From positions 1-40,106 of the forward strand of contig JAAEOP010000546.1 of the NCBI GenBank assembly GCA_024223125.1: a stretch of 40,106 nucleotides of DNA, read 5' to 3'. The notes beneath the pieces were generated by a model. That model was not told where the DNA came from. It searched no databases and was given only the letters and a program-made list of their open reading frames with translations. Of the stretch, positions 1-6,106 are shown in pieces (the stretch's first letter is position 1; each line of letters opens with the position of its first letter). Source of the DNA: Chloroflexota bacterium. GTDB lineage: Bacteria; Chloroflexota; Anaerolineae; Promineifilales; Promineifilaceae. The translations under genes were made by a program, and so were the position numbers.

Positions 1-307
1 GAGGGTAGCCTTGGCGCAATTTTGCCAAAAAACGTTTGGCCGCATTTCGTTCACAGTCGTTTTTCTTGGCTCCATCTTGTTTGATTATTGGTTCAGGGGC
101 TAATGGAATGACCTCTCGTCGTTCTGGATGTACAAGCGCCCCACCCAACATTTGATGTGTGTATAATGAAAACAAGGCGAACCCACTCATCAATGCGTCC
201 TCCAATGGTATTTCTACATTGATAGGGCGATGGTCTTTTACCTTTTTGAATTCTTTTTTCACCATCTTGAATAGGCCATCTGCTGATAAATGCTTTCTTA
301 CTTTCAT
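1..307 (-). pseudogene. Transposase remnant with internal deletion, cut by window edge
   Basis: Reading leftward from an ATG at 305-307, an open frame of 102 codons runs off the window edge. Residues 1-47 look like the N-terminus of an IS transposase of the DDE type (for example the piece LEDALMSGFALFSL). Residues 49-102 look like a segment that normally lies well over 100 residues further in (YTHQMLGGALVHPERREV, then KKNDCERNAAKRFL, where an acidic residue precedes the conserved Cys-Glu). The part normally between FALFSL and the YTHQ segment is missing, and the frame is kept, so this looks like an in-frame deletion near 160-168. Family assignment is from memory of this transposase type, not a search. 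The rest lies outside the window, so the copy may be further broken. It is unlikely to be an active enzyme. Confidence 0.6.
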
Positions 308-433
308 ATTGTTGCCCCTTTTTTCTTGAATCTTTACGAAAACGAGGCTATTGTTATACCAGATTTTGCCTGCGGGAATTACTGTTCTCGTAATGACGAT
401 GGGAGGTTAAGACTGTTATTAGTTTTTCGCCGT

Positions 434-506
434 GACAACAACGGATGAAGAAAGAAGCGGATAAATACTCTAGGATTATCCGTTCCTTTCTCAATCTGTT
501 GTTGTC
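434..506. repeat. Long imperfect inverted repeat
   Basis: Two 31-nt arms (434-464 and 476-506) match at 26 of 31 positions around an 11-nt loop. Both arms begin with the word GACAACAAC at the outer end and finish with CGGATAA at the inner end. There is no T-run, so it is not a standard terminator. It lies between the transposase remnant and the ArsA-like gene and may be a miniature mobile element or processing hairpin. Confidence 0.6.
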
Positions 507-535
507 TTGAAAAAGTGATAACTATTCCATAACAC
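507..535 (+). promoter_or_regulatory. Weak sigma70-type promoter candidate for the ArsA-like gene
   Basis: TTGAAA at 507-512 is followed, after 17 nt, by TAACAC at 530-535. The -10 match is poor. It sits 28 nt before the ATG at 563, and the -35 begins directly at the end of the long hairpin. Confidence 0.3.
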
Positions 536-562
536 AAATGAGATCAGAAATTGGAGATTGAT

Positions 563-1756
563 ATGCGAATAATTCTGTATTTGGGTAAAGGTGGTGTAGG
601 CAAAACAACGGTAGCGGCGGCTACGGCCGTGCGCAGCGCCCAACTGGGCTACAAAACGCTGGTTGCCAGTACCGATATCGCCCACAGTCTAGCCGACTCA
701 ATGGATATACCTTTAAGCGCCACACCGACAGAAATTGCCCCCAACTTGTGGGCGCAAGAAATCAGCGTTGTGGCCGACATTCACAATTATTGGGATACGG
801 TGCAAGGCTTTGTCTCTAACATGATGCGCGATGGCGACAAGCTGAACAAAGTGGTCGCCGATGAATTGTCAGCTTTCCCCGGCATGGATGAAATTGTGAG
901 CCTGCTGCATATTAACAAACAGGCTAAAGAACGTCATTTTGACCGGGTAATTATTGACGCCGCACCCACCGGAGAAACGATCCGTTTGCTCACTATGCCA
1001 GATACATTTCGTTGGTACGCCGGACATTTGTCACGTTATCGCACAGGGGTTATGAAAGCGATACGGCCGTTTGCCAGCCGTCTGCTGCAAGGCCCCACAG
1101 AAATTCTGGAAGCGTTAGAAAAATTGGACACGGCCACGGCCGAACTGCGCCAAACACTCAGCAATCCCGAAATCAGTAGTTACCGGGTTGTGTTGCAGCC
1201 AGAAAAGATGGTCATGCGCGAAGCGGAACGAGCTATCAGCTACCTGGGTTTATTTAACTATCCCGTAGACAGCGTCATCGTCAATCGTATCCTGCCAGAC
1301 AATCTGGCCGAAGGTGATTTTTACCAGAAACGGCATGACATTCAGACCAAATATCTGGAGATGATTGAAGCTAATTTCCGGCCGCTGCCATTGTGGTATG
1401 CGCCATATTACGATCATGAAGTGGTTGGCCTGGACGCTCTAGCCAAAATGGCCGCGGATTGTTTTAAGGCAGAGGACCCAACTCAGGTGTTTTACCAGGG
1501 AATGCTGCAAGAGGTTGAGGAACTGTCAGACGGCCGTTACCTCATGCGCCTATCCCTCCCCTTTGTAACCGGCAGCGACGTAAAACTGCGTAAACGGGGG
1601 GACGAAATGTTCATCACCATTGGTAATTTCAAAAGAGAGATGATCTTACCCACCGTTTTAGCCAAACGACGCGCCGGCGGCGGTGTCTTACAAAACGGCA
1701 TTCTGGAAATCACATTCCTGCCTCAACAAGAAGAAATGGCTGTCCCAAACCAATAA
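563..1756 (+). CDS. ArsA/Get3-family ATPase with C-terminal HSP20-like part
   Basis: Soluble P-loop ATPase of the ArsA/Get3 (TRC40) family. These ATPases energise arsenite export or deliver tail-anchored proteins. Visible motifs are the deviant Walker A GKGGVGKTT near residue 8, a switch-I-like DIAHSLAD where the family has DPAHS, and DAAPTGETIRLL for the switch II/A-loop. The last ~90 residues (GDEMFITIGNFKREMILP and onward) resemble the ArsA_HSP20 domain found on many bacterial ArsA-like proteins. I chose ATG 563 because GGAG at 553-556 gives correct spacing; the longer frame from TTG 551 would place the ribosome site inside the gene. No arsB, arsR or arsD lies nearby and I see no Cys pair for metalloid binding, so arsenite transport is not supported. 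Length (397 aa) is normal. Confidence 0.85.
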   Translation: MRIILYLGKGGVGKTTVAAATAVRSAQLGYKTLVASTDIAHSLADSMDIPLSATPTEIAPNLWAQEISVVADIHNYWDTVQGFVSNMMRDGDKLNKVVADELSAFPGMDEIVSLLHINKQAKERHFDRVIIDAAPTGETIRLLTMPDTFRWYAGHLSRYRTGVMKAIRPFASRLLQGPTEILEALEKLDTATAELRQTLSNPEISSYRVVLQPEKMVMREAERAISYLGLFNYPVDSVIVNRILPDNLAEGDFYQKRHDIQTKYLEMIEANFRPLPLWYAPYYDHEVVGLDALAKMAADCFKAEDPTQVFYQGMLQEVEELSDGRYLMRLSLPFVTGSDVKLRKRGDEMFITIGNFKREMILPTVLAKRRAGGGVLQNGILEITFLPQQEEMAVPNQ

Positions 1757-1787
1757 GCCGTGTAAAATAGGTGTGACTATACAGGTC

Positions 1788-1807
1788 ATTCCTGCGAAGG
1801 CAGGAAT
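1788..1807. repeat. REP-like hairpin
   Basis: Perfect 8-bp stem ATTCCTGC/GCAGGAAT around GAAG, 31 nt after the stop of the ArsA-like gene. Very similar hairpins (CATTCCTGCGAAGGCAGGAA type) are dispersed in many bacterial genomes as REP-like elements. It may help end or stabilise the transcript. Confidence 0.6.
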
Positions 1808-1836
1808 CCAAATATTTGGTGTAACTTACAACTATT

Positions 1837-1943
1837 TTTACAGGAAACACACGCGCAACGGCGTACCACGAAGGATGAAAATGGAGCGCAGAAGGCTGAT
1901 TGCTATTCCGCAATCCGCACTCTGAAATCCGCATTCACAGAGG
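1837..1943 (-). repeat. Dispersed repeat, copy A (inverted relative to copy B)
   Basis: About 107 bp whose reverse complement closely matches 28786-28894. It runs from a TCCTCTGTGAATG start, through a TTCTGCGCTCCATTTTCATC core, to a TCCTGTAAA end. The differences are scattered substitutions plus small gaps. Both copies translate in one frame to a similar spurious peptide (SALHFHPSW). It ends just before the Shine-Dalgarno of the HIT-like gene. Confidence 0.8.
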
Positions 1944-1952
1944 AGGAATACG

Positions 1953-2300
1953 ATGGAAAACATAAGAAGCGACAGCCCCTTTGTAGCTATCTTAAACGGT
2001 GAAGCGTTAGATGAAGTTATCGCCCAAGATGAAGAGAAAAAATTTGCCTTAATTAAGGCGCTGCATCCCGAAGGCGCTATCCATTTATTGGCAATTCCCT
2101 ATGAACCAATCCCCAGCATTGAAGAATTAGAACAGAAGAATCGCGGTCGTTTTTTAGACTTGATTGAATTTGCTATCACCCAAACCCGCAATCTGATGGA
2201 GGAATACCCATTATTACAACGCGGGTTTACCATCAAGTTTCACTTCGGCGGTTACGAGACGGTGCCCCACGCCAAATTGCACATTCTTTCAGTTGAGTAA
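1953..2300 (+). CDS. HIT-like protein with altered catalytic motif
   Basis: Small protein (115 aa) with the outline of a histidine triad (HIT) nucleotide hydrolase. A central strand GAIHLLAIPYEPIPSIEEL matches the HIT segment that ends in HLLVIP, and the C-terminal GGYETVPHAKLHIL matches the H-x-H-x-H loop. In HIT enzymes the middle His is the nucleophile attacking the nucleotide alpha-phosphate. Here the triad reads H106-A-K108-L-H110, so that residue is Lys. The protein may therefore bind nucleotides without the usual hydrolysis. The start is supported by AGGAGG at about 1940-1945. The next gene follows after 8 nt, suggesting co-transcription. Confidence 0.65.
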   Translation: MENIRSDSPFVAILNGEALDEVIAQDEEKKFALIKALHPEGAIHLLAIPYEPIPSIEELEQKNRGRFLDLIEFAITQTRNLMEEYPLLQRGFTIKFHFGGYETVPHAKLHILSVE

Positions 2301-2308
2301 TCAAATTT

Positions 2309-3103
2309 ATGAACACACTACAAAATTTTCTCCAAATCGTTGACCGCCATACTGTCTTGGTTACAGCATTGGCCTTGTTTTTCACGTTTGTCTGCCGCCA
2401 AATTGGCTTTGTTTTTGATATGCCCACTAATCTGCTGGGTATTGCCGTTGTTTTTCCACTGGTATTTTCAATTGTAAGCGCTTACCGGCGGCGCGAAGAT
2501 GCCTTAAAATATTTTGCCAGCCTGAAAGCCCACGCCATAGCCCTTTACTTCGCTCACCGAGATTGGCCGGGAGCGGAGGAATCGCTTGAAGATGAAGGAG
2601 GCAAGCTGTTATATGAGTTGTTTACGGCCGTGGCTGCCTACTTTCAGGCTGATCAACAGCGCCAGGAACAGGAATTAAACCGCGTCTACCAGGTTTTTGA
2701 CGCCTTTTCCAAATCCCATGAACAAATGCGGCAGCACGGTGTGACCAGCGGCGAAGTTTCTCGCGCCAACCAATACTTTCGGGCTATCATGATCGAGTTT
2801 GAACGTATGAAAAACATCTCCCGCTACCGCACTCCCGTCGCTTTACGCGCTTACAGTCGTCTTTTTCTGACTATCTTCCCAATCTTATTTGCCCCCTACT
2901 TCGCCAATGTCGCTTACCCTAATTTCCCCTTTGCCGGGTACATGGTAGCCATTTTTTACAGTCTGATATTGGTCAGCCTGGACAATGTACAAGATCATCT
3001 GGAAAATCCATTTGATGGGATTGGTCCCGATGATTTGCGTCTGGAAATCGCCGATAAATATTTGAGCTTGCTTGCTACCCCATCCCCCATAAAAGATGAA
3101 TAA
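2309..3103 (+). CDS. Bestrophin-like integral membrane protein
   Basis: Predicted membrane protein of 264 aa. Hydrophobic segments lie at about residues 15-33 and 40-58, then a long soluble, charged middle (about 60-180), then two more at about 186-205 and 208-226. The motif after the last helix (DHLENPFDGIGPDDL) resembles the E-NPF region following the last helix of bacterial bestrophin-like channels. The overall four-segment plan also fits, but the N-terminal motif of the family is not obvious. Channel function is an inference. It starts 8 nt after the HIT-like gene with a poor ribosome site and overlaps the next gene by 8 nt, so the three are probably translationally coupled. Confidence 0.5.
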   Translation: MNTLQNFLQIVDRHTVLVTALALFFTFVCRQIGFVFDMPTNLLGIAVVFPLVFSIVSAYRRREDALKYFASLKAHAIALYFAHRDWPGAEESLEDEGGKLLYELFTAVAAYFQADQQRQEQELNRVYQVFDAFSKSHEQMRQHGVTSGEVSRANQYFRAIMIEFERMKNISRYRTPVALRAYSRLFLTIFPILFAPYFANVAYPNFPFAGYMVAIFYSLILVSLDNVQDHLENPFDGIGPDDLRLEIADKYLSLLATPSPIKDE

Positions 3104-3878
3104 CTCACATAAACGATTACTTGTAGCCAGTGGATTTGTTTTACTGTTGTTTTTTCTGTTTATTAGTTGGGATCAGGTTTCTGTTTCCAATTCTATCCTC
3201 TCGGCGCCGGCCGCTCCCACACCGGAGCTTTTAGGAGTGAACGGTATGATCACGTATTACCAGATGGCAATGGCTGATGGCACAGCTTTAGCCTACGGGG
3301 TAGTCTTACCTGAAAATCAGACCACAGATCAACGTTATCCGGTACTGTTGGCTTTGCCGCCTGGCCCCCAAACACGGGAGATGGTGGAGTTTGGTATTTC
3401 CGGTTATTGGGGTACAGAAGCCTTGAACCGGGGCTGGATTGTAGTCAGTCCAATTGCGCCCAACGACCGTCTCTTCTTTCAAGGCTCCGAACAATACCTG
3501 CCCGAATTTATGGAACGTATCGCGGCCGTTTACTCACCCGAAGGCGGAAAATTCCATCTGTCCGGAATCAGCAACGGCGGCATCAGCGCCTTTCGCATTG
3601 CCACCACCCAACCAGAAAGCTTCCACGATATGATCGTCGCACCCGGTTTGCCCCATGAACAAGATTTTGAGCAGCTTGATCAATTGGCACACCTTCCCGT
3701 GAGCATGTTTGTAGGTGAATTGGATACCGGCTGGGTAGAACCGATGCAGCAAACAGCAGATCGCCTGCAAGAATTAGGCGGCAAAGTCTCTCTAGAAATT
3801 GTGCCCACCGAAGGCCACGTTATCCAGAGTTTGTCTGGAGGAAAAAGATTATTCGACATCATGGAAGCCAACCGATAG
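3096..3878 (+). CDS. Membrane-anchored alpha/beta hydrolase
   Basis: 260 aa protein with an uncleaved-looking N-terminal membrane anchor (residues 8-24, mostly Leu/Phe/Val) and then an alpha/beta-hydrolase domain that should face outward. The nucleophile elbow is G157-I-S159-N-G161. D210 (in GELDTGW) and H241 (in TEGHVI) complete a plausible Ser-Asp-His triad in the right order. The layout resembles polyhydroxybutyrate-depolymerase or feruloyl-esterase-like enzymes, but the substrate cannot be read from the sequence. Its start overlaps the end of the bestrophin-like gene. It is the last gene of the plus-strand group; no strong terminator follows before the next promoter. Confidence 0.7.
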   Translation: MNNSHKRLLVASGFVLLLFFLFISWDQVSVSNSILSAPAAPTPELLGVNGMITYYQMAMADGTALAYGVVLPENQTTDQRYPVLLALPPGPQTREMVEFGISGYWGTEALNRGWIVVSPIAPNDRLFFQGSEQYLPEFMERIAAVYSPEGGKFHLSGISNGGISAFRIATTQPESFHDMIVAPGLPHEQDFEQLDQLAHLPVSMFVGELDTGWVEPMQQTADRLQELGGKVSLEIVPTEGHVIQSLSGGKRLFDIMEANR

Positions 3879-3950
3879 TATAAACGCGGGTACTGACCTT
3901 AAAACTTTGGGAGATTTGGAAATATTAAGATTCTTATGTAAAAAGACACC

Positions 3951-3980
3951 TTGACACAGCTAGATACTTTTCAGTATACT
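3951..3980 (+). promoter_or_regulatory. Strong sigma70-type promoter for the free-standing RNA
   Basis: Perfect -35 TTGACA (3951-3956), 18-nt spacer, -10 TATACT (3975-3980). There is no credible ORF downstream before a rho-independent terminator at 4225-4252, and the next gene is on the other strand. Confidence 0.75.
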
Positions 3981-3986
3981 GTTCCC

Positions 3987-4252
3987 ATCTGATGGGACAT
4001 TATTAAAAATTGATAGTGACCCAAAAGATAGAGGAAGCTCCAAGAAATTGGAAAGTAGCCTTAATAAGCGAAAGCAATTCCGATGAAATCGGTAAGTTCG
4101 CACAAAGATGTAAAAATCTTTTGGGATGCTGATGGAAGAGTTGCTGGAGCAATCTGGAGGTTGAAAGACCAAAGGAGATGTAGGGCAAACTAGAAGGTTA
4201 CTTGGGGCTCCTCGCTTTTTATGGACACGACCACGCCAGGTCGTGTTTTTTT
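3987..4252 (+). ncRNA. Candidate structured non-coding RNA, family unknown
   Basis: A transcript of about 265 nt is delimited by the promoter at 3951-3980 and the terminator at 4225-4252. Folding by eye gives a perfect 10-bp long-range stem (4020-4029 with 4116-4125). It encloses a TCCAA-GAAA-TTGGA hairpin (4039-4052) and a GCGAA/TTCGC stem (4068-4072 with 4097-4101) that itself encloses a CCGA/TCGG hairpin with a GAAA-containing loop. Further hairpins lie at 3983-3997 (TCCCA/TGGGA), 4141-4152 (TTGC/GCAA) and 4159-4170 (GGTT-GAAA-GACC). Repeated GAAA loops suggest a compact tertiary fold. I looked for hallmarks of 6S RNA, tmRNA, RNase P, SRP RNA and common riboswitches and did not find them. 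With convergent genes on either side, a trans-acting role is more likely than cis control. Confidence 0.65.
4225..4252 (+). terminator. Rho-independent terminator of the RNA gene
   Basis: Perfect 8-bp stem ACACGACC/GGTCGTGT (4225-4232, 4239-4246) with a 6-nt loop, followed by a T-run from 4246 to 4252. Confidence 0.9.
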
Positions 4253-4275
4253 ATTTGAGTATGCTACACCTCTAT

Positions 4276-4863
4276 CTAAACACCATTATTTGGCTGAAAT
4301 ATTTCTGGTTTGAGTAATCCTACAAACGGCAAATTGCGATATTTTTCCCGATAATCCAGCCCGTAACCGACTACAAAACGATCAGGTAAATCAAATCCTT
4401 TGTAGGCTAACGGTAAATTAATCAAGCGACGGCGTGATTTATCAAATAGCACACAAATTTTGATACTGGCTGGCCCCCGTGCTTGCAGGTTCCGCAGCAG
4501 GTAGTTTAAGGTCAGACCGGTGTCTATGACATGCTCTACGAACAGCACATGACGATTATTAATTGGTTCATCCAGGTCTTTCTGTAGTCGAACCAACCCC
4601 TTGTCTCGTGCTGCGGCCGAATAGCTGGATACGGCCATAAAATCAACTTCGACGGGAATTGTAATCATACGCAGCAGGTCGGCCATGAAAGTTACCCCTC
4701 CTTTAAGAACACCGACCAAAAGGGGATTCAGACCCGCATAATCTTGTGAGATGGCTTGCCCCATTTTGCGTATATGCTGGTTAATATCCTCGTCAGTATA
4801 CAAAATACGGCCGACATCATTATGCAACTCGCCGTAGGCTTCGGGAGGGAAATATTGGGTCAT
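4276..4863 (-). CDS. hpt: Hypoxanthine phosphoribosyltransferase
   Basis: Purine salvage enzyme converting hypoxanthine or guanine plus PRPP to IMP or GMP. 195 aa, normal length. Motifs in order: VLKGG (52-56, pyrophosphate loop), DFMAVSSY (74-81), the PRPP-binding loop FVEHVIDTGLTLNYL (108-122) with D114-T-G, and the purine pocket FVVGYGLDYREKYRNLPF (163-180). Most family members have E-D in the PRPP loop; here it is E110-H111, which is unusual at a residue that usually contacts the ribose or metal. The ATG overlaps the stop of the upstream gene by 4 nt, so translation is coupled. The gene lies at the end of a minus-strand run that begins with a toxin-antitoxin pair. Confidence 0.93.
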   Translation of the reverse strand: MTQYFPPEAYGELHNDVGRILYTDEDINQHIRKMGQAISQDYAGLNPLLVGVLKGGVTFMADLLRMITIPVEVDFMAVSSYSAAARDKGLVRLQKDLDEPINNRHVLFVEHVIDTGLTLNYLLRNLQARGPASIKICVLFDKSRRRLINLPLAYKGFDLPDRFVVGYGLDYREKYRNLPFVGLLKPEIFQPNNGV

Positions 4864-5249
4864 GAGGCGTTATTTTGGGCTTTTGTACCTGCCAGGTTGG
4901 CAGCATGTTCATCCATACCATATTTAATCATCATATCCCGTAAATCACTCCGTTTGAACAGCTTGACGTTTATCTCTGGATGAAGCTGCTGCAAGCGGCG
5001 AATTTTGCGGTTTTTCTTGGTGATGAGTTTAGGGCGCATGGTAGTCAATTCAACATAGAGGTCTTGTTCTGGCAGGTAAAAATCTGGCGAAAAGGCTTTC
5101 AGGACATTACCTGCCTCATCCCATTCCAATTCAAATGTGTGTGGCTCATACTGCCAGCGAATGTGATAATAATCAAGAATACGAGCAAATTCGGCTTCAA
5201 TGGGATGTACAAACCGAATGGAGTCGGATTGTGTTTGTGGGTTATCCAA
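4860..5249 (-). CDS. PD-(D/E)XK-like protein encoded next to hpt
   Basis: 129 aa protein. The central part has the outline of a restriction-endonuclease-like fold: E35 in a YEPHTFEL strand, then SPDFYLP with D56, then LYVELTT with E67-L-T69, where nucleases have E-x-K. A basic helix KLITKKNRKIRRLQQL follows. From memory, proteins of this type sit beside hpt in other bacteria, but no function is established that I know. The Lys of the motif is replaced by Thr, so nuclease activity is uncertain. I chose the TTG at 5247-5249 because AGGAGG lies 6 nt upstream. The stop overlaps the hpt start by 4 nt. Confidence 0.7.
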   Translation of the reverse strand: MDNPQTQSDSIRFVHPIEAEFARILDYYHIRWQYEPHTFELEWDEAGNVLKAFSPDFYLPEQDLYVELTTMRPKLITKKNRKIRRLQQLHPEINVKLFKRSDLRDMMIKYGMDEHAANLAGTKAQNNAS

Positions 5250-5262
5250 TGATAACCTCCTC

Positions 5263-5397
5263 TCACTTCAGATGGGCATGAATACTTACAGGTTCGTCAT
5301 ACTTACCATAATTATAATGAATCACCGGCAAGGGCACAATATAGCCTTTGTCATGCGACAAATGGCCTATATTTGCTGGTTCAGCCTTCTTCGTCAT
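5263..5397 (-). CDS. Possible 44-residue protein
   Basis: An ATG-started ORF of 44 codons (begins MTKKAEPANIGHL, contains KGYIVPLPVIHYNYGKYDEP, ends HAHLK). It fills the gap between the MazF-like toxin gene (ends 5421) and the PD-(D/E)XK-like gene (start 5249), and ends 13 nt before that gene's TTG. Codon choice looks natural and the strand and spacing fit an operon. There is no good Shine-Dalgarno, and I do not recognise a family. It could be a real small protein, a degraded gene end, or chance. Confidence 0.4.
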   Translation of the reverse strand: MTKKAEPANIGHLSHDKGYIVPLPVIHYNYGKYDEPVSIHAHLK

Positions 5398-5420
5398 AGG
5401 ACAAAGAGGTGCTGCCTGAT

Positions 5421-5741
5421 TCACACTGGGCTAATTCCCAGAGCAAATTGCATGGCGTGATCCACTTCAGCCATGCGTTCGGATGCCAATGTTGTAATCC
5501 ACGCCTCTATTTTTGTCTTGGGTACGGTTTGCAGGTTATAGAAATTGGCAGCGCAGTCACTCATCATCCCATCATCAACGGAGAGATGCACTTCCGATGG
5601 CACACTACGAATGGTGGTAGTGATTGGGACTACGGTGACAGCGTTGAGGTAGCGAATGGCTGAACTACGGGTAAGGATGAGAACCGGGCGTGTTCTATCC
5701 GGCTCGGTAAACGTGTACCATCTTACTTCGCCCCGTTCCAT
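5421..5741 (-). CDS. mazF: MazF/PemK-type mRNA interferase toxin
   Basis: 106 aa, normal for the MazF/PemK family of ribosome-independent endoribonucleases. Features: N-terminal RGEVRWYTF followed by the TRPVLILTR strand (family pattern RPVLVL), then LNAVTVVPITTTIRSVPSEV (family pattern with PxT and a conserved Arg), and NFYNLQTVPKTKI (family pattern N-x-Q-x-x-x-x-K-x-x). The catalytic Arg and Thr candidates are R45 and T41-T43. The start codon lies inside the last codons of the antitoxin gene (19-nt overlap), typical of toxin-antitoxin pairs. It is likely repressed through the operator at 5987-6012. Confidence 0.85.
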   Translation of the reverse strand: MERGEVRWYTFTEPDRTRPVLILTRSSAIRYLNAVTVVPITTTIRSVPSEVHLSVDDGMMSDCAANFYNLQTVPKTKIEAWITTLASERMAEVDHAMQFALGISPV

Positions 5742-5971
5742 TCATCCCCCCAATCTTGTTCACTGGCCCATTCGTCAGTTCCAGTGGGGTTGGTGGGAAC
5801 GGCCGTGTACCCGGCCGCATCTCGTTCTTCTAACCGGCGCACCCGATATTGGCGCAACGCCTGCTCCAACGCCTGCCGAATAAACGCTGAACGGGTCGTT
5901 TTCAAATCCCGAACGGTTTGATCAACCTGCTGTAATAAAAATTCGTCAATCGTCATCTGAATAGTTTTCAT
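5723..5971 (-). CDS. Ribbon-helix-helix antitoxin
   Basis: 82 aa protein from ATG 5971: an N-terminal beta strand (MKTIQMTIDE), then two helices (FLLQQVDQTVRDLK, TTRSAFIRQALEQALRQY) as in MetJ/Arc/CopG repressors, then an acidic, Trp-containing tail (DEWASEQDWGDEWNG) of the kind that wraps and blocks MazF toxins. I prefer ATG 5971 over the longer GTG at 6007 because the conserved fold begins there and the promoter -10 box covers 6008-6013. Together with the palindrome at 5987-6012 this points to self-repression. Confidence 0.8.
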   Translation of the reverse strand: MKTIQMTIDEFLLQQVDQTVRDLKTTRSAFIRQALEQALRQYRVRRLEERDAAGYTAVPTNPTGTDEWASEQDWGDEWNGAK

Positions 5972-5986
5972 GGGAATATCTCGCAA

Positions 5987-6012
5987 ACAATGTGGATAAT
6001 CCTCCACATTGT
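5987..6012. promoter_or_regulatory. Palindromic operator of the toxin-antitoxin operon
   Basis: Perfect 10-bp inverted repeat ACAATGTGGA / TCCACATTGT with a 6-nt spacer. It overlaps the -10 box and the expected transcription start, the usual place for binding by a ribbon-helix-helix antitoxin. Confidence 0.75.
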
Positions 6013-6036
6013 AGCATGGATATATAGGGTATACAA
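6008..6036 (-). promoter_or_regulatory. Promoter of the toxin-antitoxin/hpt operon
   Basis: On the minus strand: -35 TTGTAT (6036-6031), 17-nt spacer, -10 TACAAT (6013-6008). The start would lie near 6001, about 30 nt before the antitoxin ATG. Confidence 0.65.
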
Positions 6037-6106
6037 TTAATAAGTTGGTAGGTTGGGAGGAAAAGTTGACGACTTTTTTTAGCGAGGGGTGTGAAGGACA
6101 CGGCCG

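Noticed and set aside
563..1756. Arsenic resistance operon
   Set aside because: No arsB, arsC, arsD or arsR nearby, and no metalloid-binding cysteines seen in the ATPase.
1683..1934. Open frames on both strands across the end of the ArsA-like gene and the repeat
   Set aside because: They read through the REP-like hairpin and dispersed repeat copy A, and have no ribosome sites.
3960..4188. Two minus-strand open frames of 60-70 codons opposite the candidate RNA
   Set aside because: They overlap a promoter, stems and terminator of the plus-strand RNA and have no ribosome site; chance frames in AT-rich DNA.
3987..4252. RNase P, tmRNA, SRP, 6S or c-di-GMP riboswitch identity for the RNA
   Set aside because: The conserved cores I know (for example GAGGAAAGTCC, the tag-peptide frame, the GGAAGGAAGCAG loop) are absent, and no gene follows for a riboswitch to control.
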